NCBI RefSeq assembly: GCF_954871325.1
Contig: NC_088777.1
Span: forward strand, 8,471,366 to 8,535,365
Reading direction: 5' to 3'
Length of the DNA: 64,000 nucleotides
Origin: Gordionus sp. m RMFG-2023
Taxonomy: Eukaryota > Nematomorpha > Gordioida > Chordodea > Parachordodidae
The notes below the pieces were generated by a model. It made no database searches, was not told the DNA's origin, and saw only the letters and a list, made by a program, of their open reading frames with translations. Shown one piece after another: positions 36,245 through 48,051 of this stretch. Numbering within the stretch: the stretch's first letter is position 1; every line of letters begins with the position of its first letter. The translations under genes and the position numbers were made by a program.

Positions 36245-36539
36245 TTTTAAATTACATTTAAAAGGATAGCAGAAAGTTTTATTTGGAAAACAATGTTTAT
36301 GATTCTTTGCTATATAGATTTGGTCGATGAATTGTATTATAATAATTCTATGATAAAAGTATTAATTTTACTGCAATAAATGTTGTCCTATTTCATCTCA
36401 AAATTTAATAGATAATCCCCCAAAAAATTTATCTTACCCACATTAAAACAGCCTACCCCTACCCCCCCCCCCCCACCCCCCACAAAAAAAATATGATGCA
36501 AACTGTTCCTACCCCTCCCATTCATGTAGACGCTGGATA
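36245..36539. other. spacer between hAT and composite repeat copy B
   Basis: No gene. A C-rich run near 36462-36480 precedes copy B. The left part is the other side of the sequence interrupted by the hAT. Confidence 0.4.
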
Positions 36540-38145
36540 GACTAGAAGATAGCCCGTCAAAAATGACATGGAATGAGAATTTTCTTCTTACCTTTATGAT
36601 AGTTGTTACATCTTATTTGAAGATAATATCCAAATAATATTCTTTTACTCCCCCCCCCCCTTCAATCCAGGTTTAATCCATTAAAACTAAGTGTAAATAC
36701 TCTGGTTTGGTAAAATTAAATTTAAAGCTTTTACTTGATAATACCAATATTATGTGTTAAATATTACTGATCATTTATACCTAATATTTAATATTAAAAA
36801 AATTCCCAGGCAAAATACAAAGCCATATAATTTTTAAAATTCTTCCAAGCCCAATGAATATAATAATTTTGGTAGTTGAGAACTGAAATAAAATATTTAA
36901 ATAACCATAATGTTAAAAATACAATCAAAATCATATTTTCATGGGCCTAGGTTTATTGATCAGGCCGAGCCCAGGCCTGCAAAAAAATTCTTTTAGCCCA
37001 ATGACTGACTCATAGTTAATAATAAAAAAATTCTCAAGCATTCTAGCTCATAATATTTTTGAAAAATTTTCCCCAAGCCAGGCCTAATATAAAATAGGAA
37101 AAATAAAAAGATATTCTAAGTTAACAAATAATAGGAGGTTAACTTTAATCATAGTTAAATTATATATAAGTTAAACAAAAAAGTTATACATTTAATCAAA
37201 AATGTTATAAGTTATGAAAAATATACATTCTACAAATAAATTATGAAGTTATGAGAAAATAAACAAAACTATGGAATGCATGTAGAAAGGCCAATTTCAG
37301 AAAAGATAAGAGATGCAAATATTTACTTATGCATAAAAATTACCTAATTAAGAGATATTAAGTTGTATAAAATTCAATGTGGAATGGATAAGGGTTTTAA
37401 CATAAAACTCTCATCTGCAAGAATAAATTTTTTAGATTATAAAATACAAATGAATAAAAATTTATTTTAAAAGACTTTTTAATTGTACCAATAAATTAAA
37501 ATTACTAAATATATACTCCATTAACATATTTTATAAAAATAATGGAAAATTTTAGAATAACCCTAAATAAATATAATTTTTTAAATAACACCTCATAAGA
37601 TAGGAAAATTTCTGATTCATCCCTCATCAAATAAAAGAGAAAATTCTGATTCCCCATATAATGGTTTAAATTTAAATTGTACATAAATTCAAGAATTAAA
37701 AAAGTATTTAAATAAATCTCGAACTTGAATTGGTACTTGATGCATATAAAGTTCTAATGTTCCCTAAATATTAAGGAATAGGTATAATATTAGATGGTAT
37801 TCAATGTATTTAATTATCTTGTGCAGGAAAATAGTTTGAATTTTAAAGTAGCTACAAACTTTGAATCGTATCTATTTGATTAATTTTGTCAGATTAAGAA
37901 AAAAAAATATTTTACCAGATTAAGTATAAAAAGAATTTGCAAGGATTCGAACCCAAGTCTAATAATCTATCTAGATTTGTAAGCGAAGTTCTTGCCCGAT
38001 TGGGCCATAGGCACTTTTCATATTTAAAGATTTTTTAAATATATATTATAAAGTGTGATATAAAAAGTGGGACATGAAAAATGTGACATGAGAGCGTAAC
38101 GCTATTTTTGTGACAAGGCTTTTATATATATTATAGATGTTGAAA
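36540..38145. repeat. composite repeat, copy B
   Basis: It starts AGAAGATAGCCCGTCAAAAA, parallel to copy A with its hairpin motif. It contains the TGATCAGGCC.../CTGCAAAAAAATTC unit at about 36930-37080. From about 37830 it carries TTGAATTTTAAAGTAGCTAC, TTTGATTAATTTTGTCAGAT and the tRNA-like module shared with copy A, and it ends near TTTTATATATATTATAGAT at about 38140. A C run lies near 36650. The class is not known to me; a composite SINE-like or MITE-like family is possible. Confidence 0.5.
37940..38012 (-). repeat. tRNA-like module (pol III box A and box B), probably SINE-derived
   Basis: On the minus strand it begins GTGCCTATGGCCCAATCGGG, with a box-A-like TGGCCCAATCGG, and about 50 bases later has a box B, GGTTCGAATCC. 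Spacing is tRNA-like and GCCC/GGGC can form a D stem, but the 5' and 3' acceptor ends do not pair, so I do not call a tRNA gene. A second copy of its box-B half lies at 33149-33205, in the same position within copy A. Confidence 0.55.
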
Positions 38146-38442
38146 AAGGTTAATAGTATATTTTTAAGGTGTGCTAAAAATAATGTCTCGGCAATATGAA
38201 AATAATTATAATTTTAAATTCTTGATATTAGTTAGCGTACATTATTTTGTAAATTTAAATAAATTAGCTGATTCAATTTAAAATTTATATATCAACATCT
38301 TTAAAATTCGCAATTAGAATATGTGTATAAGCTAAATCGTCAATAGAGAGACCCTTTCTAAATTCTTTAATAATTTTTTTTAAATTATATACACGAAAGT
38401 GAATTATAAGACATAATTGAAAACAAATTTGATGAATAAATT

Positions 38443-38643
38443 CGGAGACCTGCAGACCAGGCCCTAAGCCCGGGTATGTGGACGGGTCATATTTTAATTT
38501 TTAATATACCTGGGCCGGGCCTAAAATTCTTTTTTAAAAAAATACAGGCCATGTCAATCCGGGCCTAAGAATATAAAACCCGGGTCGGGTTGAAAATTAA
38601 AAAAATCCAGGTCGGTTTCAAATGGTACCTCTGCAGGTCTCTG
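38443..38643. mobile_element. 201-bp MITE with GAGACCTGCAGA terminal repeats
   Basis: The left end CGGAGACCTGCAGACC mirrors the right end TCTGCAGGTCTCTG. The interior has CCGGG-rich motifs in inverted arrangement (GGGCCGGGCCT, CCGGGTCGGGTTG). The flanks share ATAAAT but the duplication is imperfect. CAGAGACC tips suggest a hAT relative; this is inference. Confidence 0.6.
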
Positions 38644-40240
38644 ATAAATCTATTACTTCTCATTTACAGGATTTGAATATTTTAAATATCGATTTTTAAC
38701 TATTTTGGCCAAATATAATTTTAAAAAGTTTCAAAATAAAATTATGGCAAACATTTTTACTTGCGTTTGCATTTATTTGCATCATATTACTTTATTTAGA
38801 TAGTGACTTAAAGAAAATCAAAAAAAAAAAGTTGGAGTTTCATCATTAATTTTATTGGGTATTATTGCAGGCCTTTGGCTATATATATTTTTTTTAAAGA
38901 ATAATTTTGTCATCTTCTTTAAAATAGAAATACTTTTTTTCTAAAAATTTTCTATTTATGCATTATTTGAAAACATTAACATTTACTAATATTTTATTTA
39001 AATAATTGCTTATAGTGATATATTAAATATATTGGGAAGGTGGGGGGGGGGGGGGTATTATTTGAAAATGATATTTTACGAGAACAGGAAAAATTTTGAA
39101 GGAGAGGGTTTCCTTACCAACCCACCCCCCCCCCCTCACTCCTGGCTGCGCCTAAATTATTATAATTAAATAATTGGAGGTACAATTTAATTTTTTTTAA
39201 AATTATATTTTTAACTAAACGTTAAATTTTTTTGTTGGTTTTTTTTTAAATTTCAAATTTCTAATGAGTTTTAGCATATTACATTTCTAAGATTTATGAA
39301 CTCCGACCTTTAATATAAGTTAGATATAATATCTTAATAGACGTTAAAATTTATAAAACAATGGGCAGGTAGGCGGAGAAGGGGGTAAAAAAATATTTTT
39401 TATAAAATAGGCGGTCAGACCGGTAAATTCTACATATTTTTTGGAGAACATGAGCGAAACAGACAGACCTAAATTTGTTAAAAGTAACTTTTTTTTATTT
39501 CATATTATTGCATATTTTATCATTTTAAGTAAAAATATATCAAAATAGAGCTGATCAATAAAGTAATTCTTAAGTTTTGGGCGGGCGAGGTCAAACAAAG
39601 GTTTTAGATATAGACACCCTATAGTAAGGTGGGCGAGCGAATTAAAACTCCGCTAATTACAGATCTGTACAAGAGAGTAATATAAAAATAAAATGGAAAA
39701 GATTTTTAATAAAAACAAATAATTGATAGATAACTTTGTGCTAATTGGTGTTCAAATTTGAAAAGAGAGTATGCTCTATTTATCCCAGGTGCGTATCCGG
39801 CTGGGGGGGGGTGAAAACCCATCCACCTTTAGCCTCTTCCCCTAAAGCCACATGCAAATTATTATTTAAAAAGCGTTCGCTATTAGTTAATTATTGATTT
39901 TATGACGTAATATACCTATTATAAATACACTTCATGAAATAAATAGCCGAATATCTTTAATAATATATGTGTTAACAATTTATTTGATTATAGTAATATT
40001 TTTTGCAATTCTTTTTTGAGAACTTGTAGAGATTAAGTTGACACCAATAAAAGCTAGATTTTAAAAAATAGGTTAGTTGAAGATGAGAAATTTCATAAAT
40101 TACTTGATTGCTGAGTTCAAAGCTTAATTTGATATTCAATATTTGTCTTACCTCAACCCATTTGAAGAAAATGAAATTTAAAAACCTATAAATTTTTAAA
40201 AAGCTAGCGATTGATTGCTCTTAAAATAAGTAGATTGAAT
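38644..40240. repeat. intergenic with G/C-homopolymer elements
   Basis: A G run at about 39041-39054 and a C run at about 39124-39135 flank a short segment ending CTCCTGGCTGCGCCTAAATT. Another G run is near 39804. The segment 39350-39660 has GGGCAGGTAGGCGG and GGGCGGGCGAGG motifs like those of the element at 56492. No gene was recognised. Confidence 0.45.
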
Positions 40241-40930
40241 AAACATGGGCGAACATTTTCGTGATTTTAGCGTAGTGGAAAGATATCTAAGCACAAAAGA
40301 GCCAATAATTTAGTAAGAGTGTTAAAACGCTGGTTTGCGAGATTTGGTACGCCTAGTCAACTGGTGTATGATAATGGATTGCAATTAATTTTGGCTGAGT
40401 TTAAACATTTTTGTAAACAAGAAAATATTAAACTCATCCATGTAACGCCATACCATTCTAAATCCAATGGACACGTAGAACTTTTTAGGAAATATAACTT
40501 TTTAAAAGAAATGATGAATGAGCTAAGAGAAATAATGAGTAAAATCTTGCGATAATATAGAATGAGTGTTCACAGTGCTACCGGGAAATCTCCCAGGTTA
40601 ATGTTAGGAAGAAATTTAAAAAATAATTTAGATTGGTTAAGATAAAATCTGATAAAGGAGATCGAAGGTAGTAAAAGAATGAACTAGGAATAACACGATA
40701 AGAATACAGAGCAAAGATGATTTCAAATGGGACAATCGGTTATGGATATGGAACATATATTCTAAAGAGGAATGGATTTATTAATCCAGAGTTATTAGGA
40801 AGCATGAGTAACGACCGAGAAGTGAGAGGAAATTATGGGTCCTGAAAAGGAAAAAGAAAGAGTGGGGTAAAATGACCTGAATAAGATGGAAGACATATGG
40901 GTCAGAACTCAATCGACTGGGTGAACCATC
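40241..40930 (+). pseudogene. Ty3/gypsy-like integrase scrap (fossil)
   Basis: A short open stretch at 40319-40555 resembles the catalytic core of a Ty3/gypsy integrase, and the following 100 bases resemble the adjoining downstream part. No other retroelement domain and no LTRs are visible around it. It is a broken, old fragment and differs from the copy in SPT6 intron 11. Confidence 0.6.
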
Positions 40931-42631
40931 GGGAGTAATTACAATAGTCTATAATTTTAAAATTGTTAAAATATATTATTAAGTAATTATGGGGATAGGT
41001 TATATTTGATATTAAATTATCTACATGTTGTATATTATGATAAATATATAAGTTGTTTAATAATATTCAAAAAGTTTTTATCTTATAGGGTTAAAATAGT
41101 CATGTTACCTGTATTTAGAAGATGTAAGAGTAATAAAAAGTTTTTCAGTACATAATTTAAAATAAGAATAAATTAAAATCAAAAATTGCCATAAAAAATT
41201 CTACTTGTAAAATAAATTATAAACGGAAACTAGTTTTTTAATAAATTATTTTTTAAAATTATTTAATAACAAACATGATTATCATTTTGAGCATTCGATA
41301 ATTATTTTTTCAAAAAAAAATATTTTCCTCCCCTTTGATTTTTATATTAAAATTGGAAACAAGGGCTTTAAGGGAGCAGAGCATAGTATTATTCAATTTC
41401 CTTTCCAACGTGTAAATATGGAAAAATATTTTTCGGTTCTATCTTATAAACTAATGCAATGTTAATTGAATAATAAATAAAGTGATAATGTTTTTAAATA
41501 AAACTATAATTTTTTTGCATCTTTTAAACTTTATTAGATTGTATTTCATCTTCCACTGCTGAAATAAATTCTATTTGTTTGTAGTTTGTACTTAAAACGC
41601 TTGTATTTAGTTTATTTTAAAAGATTTTTTTAAATAAATTTTTAAAAAAATAATAAACATTTAAAAATAAATGCCTGAAATAAGATTCGTTTTATATTTA
41701 CTTAAATAATGACAGCCTAAATATTATTATTCATTTAATTCACTTAATTAACTTAAACTATATTAGCGATATCACGGTTTTTATATGATCGATGCAAGAT
41801 GTGAATTAATTTATGATTCCGATTTAATAGTGTAATATGTAATAATTTCGTATGTATAATTAATATGATTTTATATGTGGAGTACAATTATTTTATGCGC
41901 AATTGCGCAAAGTATGTTTTATATTAATATATATATTTTAAAATGTGCAATGAGTATTATTCCAAATGTTCCATTTTTAATAAAATATACGATTATTATG
42001 ACATAATAGTCTTTTCTTATTAAAATAGTAATAGCTACAAATATAATATAGTATTGTATTGAGATAGGTTCGAAATCGCGAAAAACAAAAATTGTTAAAA
42101 ATTGAGAATCTCGCTTATATCCCTTACAGGAAAGAATTTATCAATATTAATTTTAATTTTACTTATAAAATTTTATAGGAGATATAAGCGAGATTCTCAA
42201 TTTTTAGCGATTTAGAACAGGGACCATAGTATTTAGCCCATGGTATTAGACATGCTTGTTTAAATATAAAAAATAATATAATTACACAATACATAGTAAA
42301 GAAAATTTACCCGACCATAGGCCCGTAAAATATACTATAAGGGAGGAAAGCTACCCATAAATGAAAAAAAAAATCCCCACGAGGCATTACAAAATGGCGT
42401 CTATGGCCTTAACTCCAATAGTTTACTCCTATGTACACTTTTAAATGCATTTCATAAATGAATCCTCAATCTAGAATAGCATAGTTTATTATGTTATTGG
42501 CTTTTAATCATTGAAAATTATCCATTTGACTATTATAGACTATATTTATAAAACTAACTTTCCTCCAATAGAGGGAGTTAAAATTTTCGATTTATATAAT
42601 ATATCCTTTATGTGCATTTATTCATTTAGCA
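40931..42631. other. intergenic upstream of the SNAPC2-like gene
   Basis: AT-rich. The only structure is the inverted repeat at 42069-42213, annotated separately. No promoter motif can be assigned with confidence. Confidence 0.4.
42069..42213. mobile_element. small inverted-repeat element (about 25-bp perfect arms)
   Basis: AAAAATTGAGAATCTCGCTT (from about 42094) is mirrored by AAGCGAGATTCTCAATTTTT (to about 42206), including TATATC/GATATA inside. AAATCGC occurs outside both arms, with about 16 extra bases on the left. It would form a stable hairpin about 420 bases upstream of the SNAPC2-like start codon and is probably a MITE. Confidence 0.65.
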
Positions 42632-43545
42632 ATGAAACCACCCAAACGAGCGAAAAACGGCACAATTGTACTAAAACATTCGAGATCTTGGAATAAATTT
42701 GATAATAAAAAATTATTTGAAGCTCTTGACAAGTTTTTTTTAAAAGGCCTTACCTTTTATATAAAATCGTACAGGTATGGTGAAGATTTAAAAGAAATTA
42801 AGAAAATTTTGCCTAAACGAAGTTTTGAAGAAGTAACATAATATTGATTAATACTCACTACTTATATTTTTAGATTTTTTTTCATATTAAATATTACAAG
42901 AATATATGCAAAAGTAAATAAAAATATACTATTAATCATCTAAGTTTTGTTAAGGGGCATATATATGGCAATGCAAAAAAGAAGCACCTTATATATTGGT
43001 AACTAAGTTTATTTTATGATTAATACAAGTTTAATTTAGACATGGATTGACACAATAAAAAATGTAACATCCTTAGCTTTGCCTTTTATTAATATTATAG
43101 ATAAAGTATCATTTATTGGAAAGGTAAATTATTTCTCATATCAAATTTACCTTATTACTTTAAGTTTTAAAATAGATTGCAGATAATATAGCTGAAAATT
43201 ATCAAATTCAAACAAAACAGTTACAAACTTTATCAGAATTAATTGACTTCAAAAATCTATACACATTTATAGCAGATATTTTTAATAGCAGAAAAATTGG
43301 AGAATTAAAACCTTATGGTATATTCTTTTGATACATAAAAATATTTTATTTCTTTTGACACTCATGCTTAAATTATTTATAATACTATTAAGGGTGGGAA
43401 AAAGTTATAATTAGCATATCATTGAAAATTTTTATAAATAATATTTGAATACTGTGGTACTAATATTAAATGTTGTGATATTTTCATTGTTTTTTAATTA
43501 TGTAATATATTTTTATTTTGTACATTTTCAGATAATAATAAATGA
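42632..43545 (+). CDS. SNAPC2: SNAPC2-like subunit of the snRNA-activating protein complex (six exons)
   Basis: Exons 42632-42832, 42874-42913, 42955-42998, 43040-43123, 43176-43317 and 43532-43545 keep frame throughout and give 174 residues. SNAPC2 (SNAP45) is part of the complex that binds the proximal sequence element of snRNA promoters. The N-terminus MKPPKRAK matches the MKPP start of vertebrate SNAPC2. A SANT-like helical region follows (SWNKFDNKKLFEALDKF, then LKEIKKILPKRSFEE continuing as IFFHIKYYK), then TWIDTIKNVTSLALPFI resembling the family's VWxDLxEKxTGPLEEAL segment, and DFKNLYTFIADIF resembling DFEKIYKYLS. It is shorter than the vertebrate proteins because the Pro-rich middle is missing. 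Introns are tiny (41, 41 and 41 bases, then 52 and 214). AATAAA overlaps the stop region. The identification rests on remembered family sequence. Confidence 0.65.
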
Positions 43546-44239
43546 ATAAAGTTAACCAAAATGAAGTTATTTTTAATGTTTTAAAAATTTAAATTATTTT
43601 AAAGAATGAATAATTAAAAATGTAATATTATTTTTTTGTCATCTTATTTATAAGAAGAAAAGGATTTAAATATTTAAGGAGTCACATTTCATTAATAATG
43701 CATATATTTTTAAATGAGATAATTAACTTTTGGGGAATAATAAAAAACCAAATACCCTTAATCATTCATGATAATGCATATCTTAATATAGGTTCAGGAA
43801 AAGTGTATCTAAATATTTTCAGGGTAAAGATATAATTAAAATTTGTTACAATCATGTAAGGTTTGCATAATGTCAAAATTGAAAATCCTTTGTTAAAACT
43901 TAGATCTTGAATTGGACCAAACATTTTTTATTCAATTTGATATTATTTTATTTATTTATAAAAAATATCCACAATAAAATTATTTGTAAACATATTTTTA
44001 GCCACACTAAAACATCTTTCATCTGAAAAGGTAGTGTAGACTTCGTACATTAAACCTTATATAGACTAATAAGATCAGGCATATTGTCTATGTGTGAAAG
44101 ATGTTGCTTGAAATTCAATCAATTGTGCTTGCTGTTGTATATAGGTTCACAAATGCAGAAGGCAAGCATGATGTTTGTTGAAAGTTTATAAATTGTGGAT
44201 GGTAATATGACTGGCTTTTATATTAGAAATGCAAAAATT
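43546..44239. other. intergenic, nothing recognised
   Basis: AT-rich sequence after the SNAPC2-like gene with no open frame or repeat I can support. Confidence 0.4.
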
Positions 44240-44700
44240 TTGAAAAAATAGGGAAGTTCTGCTACCTAGGCAATACTTAACATAGATGGAGTCAGTGGTG
44301 TCCAGGATGAGATATAATAAGAGGAAATTAAGTGAGATATCTTCAATTTTAACAGATAAAATGTCTAGCTTTTAAAGAAAAGGTTTATGCAAGCTAAGTG
44401 GTTGTTTGCTATATGCCAGTAAGACATGCACAATTAAGGGGACTCACTTGCACATGTTAGGTATCTCTGAGTAAGACAAACAAAGAACTGAGAGAAGTGG
44501 TTGAAATAGAAGCGATTGGTAATGGTGAGAATAAATAGACTGAAATGGTTTGGAAATGTTGAAGAAAGGCAAAGGGTGATTGGTTGTGAATGGGACAACA
44601 CTCAGATGGTGACGAATGACAAGCTGGATTAAAGTGGTTCATAATGACATCAAAATAATAAGTTTGACATAAAGTGATGCCCATGACCAGGAGTTAGAAA
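44240..44700 (+). mobile_element. decayed LINE reverse-transcriptase 3' fragment
   Basis: Scattered pieces in different frames resemble the C-terminal part of LINE reverse transcriptases (RTE/CR1/Jockey-like): KFCYLGNTLNIDG near 44250-44290, then the region around 44455-44500 resembling RxRIRNxxIRE, and RLKWFGNVEER near 44528-44560, which corresponds to the common RLRWFGHVxR motif. Stops and frame changes separate them. It is an old, 5'-truncated insertion. Confidence 0.6.
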
Positions 44701-47700
44701 ATTATAAGAGAAAATGGCTTGCCTATATAAACCTGGAAAAAGGCCACTAAATGTTGAAGAAGAATTGTATAGACAATAACAATTTTTTTTTTCTTTAGAT
44801 TTTCTGGCATTTGGTAACATAGATAAAATAAAAACAATATAAATATGCAGTATCAGTTATCAGACCTATTTTCAATGAATATAAGATCAGTAAAGAATTT
44901 ATCGATCAGCACTGCCATGTATTTACCCCCCCCCAATCAAAAAAGTGATAATAGAATAATTAAATTTTTCAAAAAAAACATAAAAAAGAAGTGGAAACCC
45001 AAATAATTTTGTTTTTAGAAAATATGACCTAACCAAAAGTTTGCCCAATGGGGCTCTAGTGCCTCCAATAATATTCATGGGGAAAATGTACATCTAAAAG
45101 TTCCCCTTTACTAAGGAAAATTCTGAATATAATATTACTTTTGTTTATCTATCATTTTGAAATTGTAACTAAGAGCTTTGTAGCCATTCCATTTGTCTAA
45201 ATAATTTCATTATAATAAATTTTATTCTTTTCTTTTATCCCATTTTTTAAAAATTCAGTAATAAAAAGAATCTGTCATTTTGATCTTAATGCTTTAAATT
45301 GTATTTACTTGTTGGGGGAAGAGGCTAGTTAAATTATATATAGGAAGAAAGTGTAATATTGTTTCTTTTGACAGTTTTGCTTACATGCAAATGAATCAAT
45401 AAAATAAACCAAGAAATAAAGGAATTTTGGAAATTGGTGATGATATTTTACTTTCATCATTAATTTTAAAGCTTAAAAAGGTAAACAGATTGAAATTTGA
45501 CGTTTTGATTATTTTCTCAAAAAAAATATGGGGGAAAAAAGTGACACTTTCCTATTTCTCCCAAAAATATATCATACATGGGATGTCCTAACTAGAGAAT
45601 CGCAATGGTAATAAAAACAGGCATTTTTTCTATTTGGCCATTGTTTTTTATATAGCCAGTCTGCCTGCTTATTGGTTAAAAAAAATCACCTGTCAATTTG
45701 TTTAAAGCTGTTGATACCATCTGCCGGCCTGTTGTTTAAAAAAATTAATTTTTGAAAGCCTGCCATTAGTATTGTTAAACAGCTCGATTTTTAAAAACGG
45801 CTGACACAATATTTTATCTAATAAATATTATGCAACCCTCAAAGATGGCAAAAAGGTTTGGACATTAATTAACGAAATCTCCAGGCTTACATTATATTAT
45901 TTCGGCTAAAATTTTAATTTAAAATTGGGTAAATCAAGCCGTATAACAATAATACCTGCTCATAAAATATTTTTACCCGCCCTTCCCTTTCACACATCGT
46001 TAAAGTTTTTACCTATCCCATCTATTGTACTTAACGCCAACTCAGGCCACATCTCTAGTCCCAGCCATATACTTTAAGGTGCCAAAAAATGATTCTATTT
46101 GGGGTCATTTTATTTATCACTTGTATACTATATTGCAATGGTCAATCTAGTCTCTAAAATCTTTGTTTTATCTTATAAAACGAAAATTTTAATAGCCATT
46201 TTCAATTTACCTACAATTTAATAAAATAATTTAAAATATTATTAATAAATAAATAATATGATGTTTAAAAATGAAGCACGAAATTTGATTAGACCGAATT
46301 TGCTACATCTGCTGTTTTTACCAGCCTCAATACGGCACCATTTTTATATTTTGATGGGTAAAAGAAGAATTTTGATCTTTAAATGTGTGCGCTAAGATTT
46401 TGTTGGTTTTGAAAAAAAAATGGGAAATAAATGATTTTGAAATAAAGCTCGAAAAGGTAGATTATTGATGTAGAAATTTTTTTTTTAGATGAAAAAGAAA
46501 AGAAAGGCTGTTGATTGTTAGTAAAATGGGTGCGCGCCCGACTATCATAAAGGGTAATGATGAAAAGGAAGATTTTTATAAAAATGCGCCCTCTAAATAG
46601 TTGATGAGGTAAATAGAAGATATCTTTTTAAGTGAGCATGCGCGATAGTTCATAAAGTGCATGCTGCTACCATTAAAGTACGTGATGATGCAAAAAGTTT
46701 GGTGAAAGAAAAAAAAAGAAGAGATTTCTTTAGGTAATAATTTTACGAAAATTGTTGAACGACGGATTAGAAATGGTTGTCCGAAAAAATAAATAGTATT
46801 ATTTGTTAAATGGGTCACAAAGTGTTGAACAAAGGAAACAGTGCAAATCAGTATGGATACAAATAATCGTTAATGGTATACAAACTGTCGATGGAAGAAA
46901 TAAATGGCAGGCAAAGGACTAGGCTTTGAAAGAAGCAAAATAAACCGAAGAATATCGATAATGGGAGACCCGCCATCATTGGAACAAATGAAGATCAGAA
47001 AAAATGGATTGTATAAAATTATTGTAGATTTGTGTGTCTTTCTCGTTTGGTTGATCTAATTACCCAGTTTGAAAAGGTGCTTTGGGCCTAATAGAGTGAC
47101 AAGGTGTTGTGAGTAGATAAAATTTGAATATTAGAGATTAATAATATAAATGCGACTATAGCGAAGTTGTATGCAAATTTTTGTTTAAAATGTGTAAAGC
47201 AAATAATGCGCGACTGTTCGTGTATCTTTTCTCTGCATTATTTTTATTAAAATTGGAACTTGTTAATTTAAACAGAGATATATTATTATGTCAATATCTA
47301 TTTGGCATCAGCTAAAAGTCTGGTATTGGTGCATTTTTTTGCTTTAAATCGAGCCACATTTTGGTAGCCAAGCTTTTAAAAAATTTGAAGATTACTTATA
47401 ATATTGCATTGATATTCGGAATCTCTCCATTTTAAATCATTTACTGAGGGCCATTTTAAAAAATTTAATTTGACCCTAATGTGTATATATACATGTATAG
47501 AGTACCCGCACCATTGAATTAACGAACAATTTTGCCCTTAATTTTGGAAATACTCTTAATTTATTTATTACATACATATTTTCAAATAAATTTTCAAAAG
47601 CTTTATTGGCGAAAATTTTCTGAAATTCTTAAAATGCGTATTTTAAACATACTCGAGAATACGTTTCCGGTTAAATCGGTTTTAAAATCGCCCATGGTAA

Positions 47701-48051
47701 ATTTAAAATTGAGAGATTCCTAACCCATGAATTTCATATTTCGAATACGACATTAGTATTACTCAATATGCCTATTTAATATATGATAAAAAAATATTTG
47801 GCCGTCGGTCTTAGGGCGGGCGCGTCCTTCCACGCATTATGAGGGAGGATTGAACCGGACAGTGAGTTCCCACTCTCTAATGGTAACCGTTAACGGGTTA
47901 ACTAAATTTTTTTGGTTTATGTAGATCCAACCTGAAAACTACAAGTCTATTTATTTAAAACAATCTGTATATTTTTTTTTCCATTCTTTTACTTTATTAT
48001 CCCATCTATAATCTTATATATAAATCTTAAGAATCTCAACTTTTGTTATCA
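44701..48051. other. intergenic, decayed repeats only
   Basis: A C run is near 44927. 45640-45800 holds related GCCTGC/TTTAAA motifs, suggesting a worn repeat. 46490-47130 is GC-richer and contains several GTTGA-started segments but no family I recognise. 47790-47890 is a GC-rich patch with the near-palindrome TAACCGTTAACGGGTTA. A possible small exon at 47634-47696 (MRILNILENTFPVKSVLKSP, donor GTAAAT) is open but its phase does not match the next gene's first exon, so I do not join it. Confidence 0.35.

Noticed and set aside
37940-38012. Functional tRNA gene
   Set aside because: Box A and B are present but the acceptor ends do not pair and a half-copy exists in the same repeat context at 33149.
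47634-47696. First exon of the orphan gene at 48052
   Set aside because: Its phase 0 end does not fit the phase 1 acceptor at 48032, and the later exon has its own methionine.
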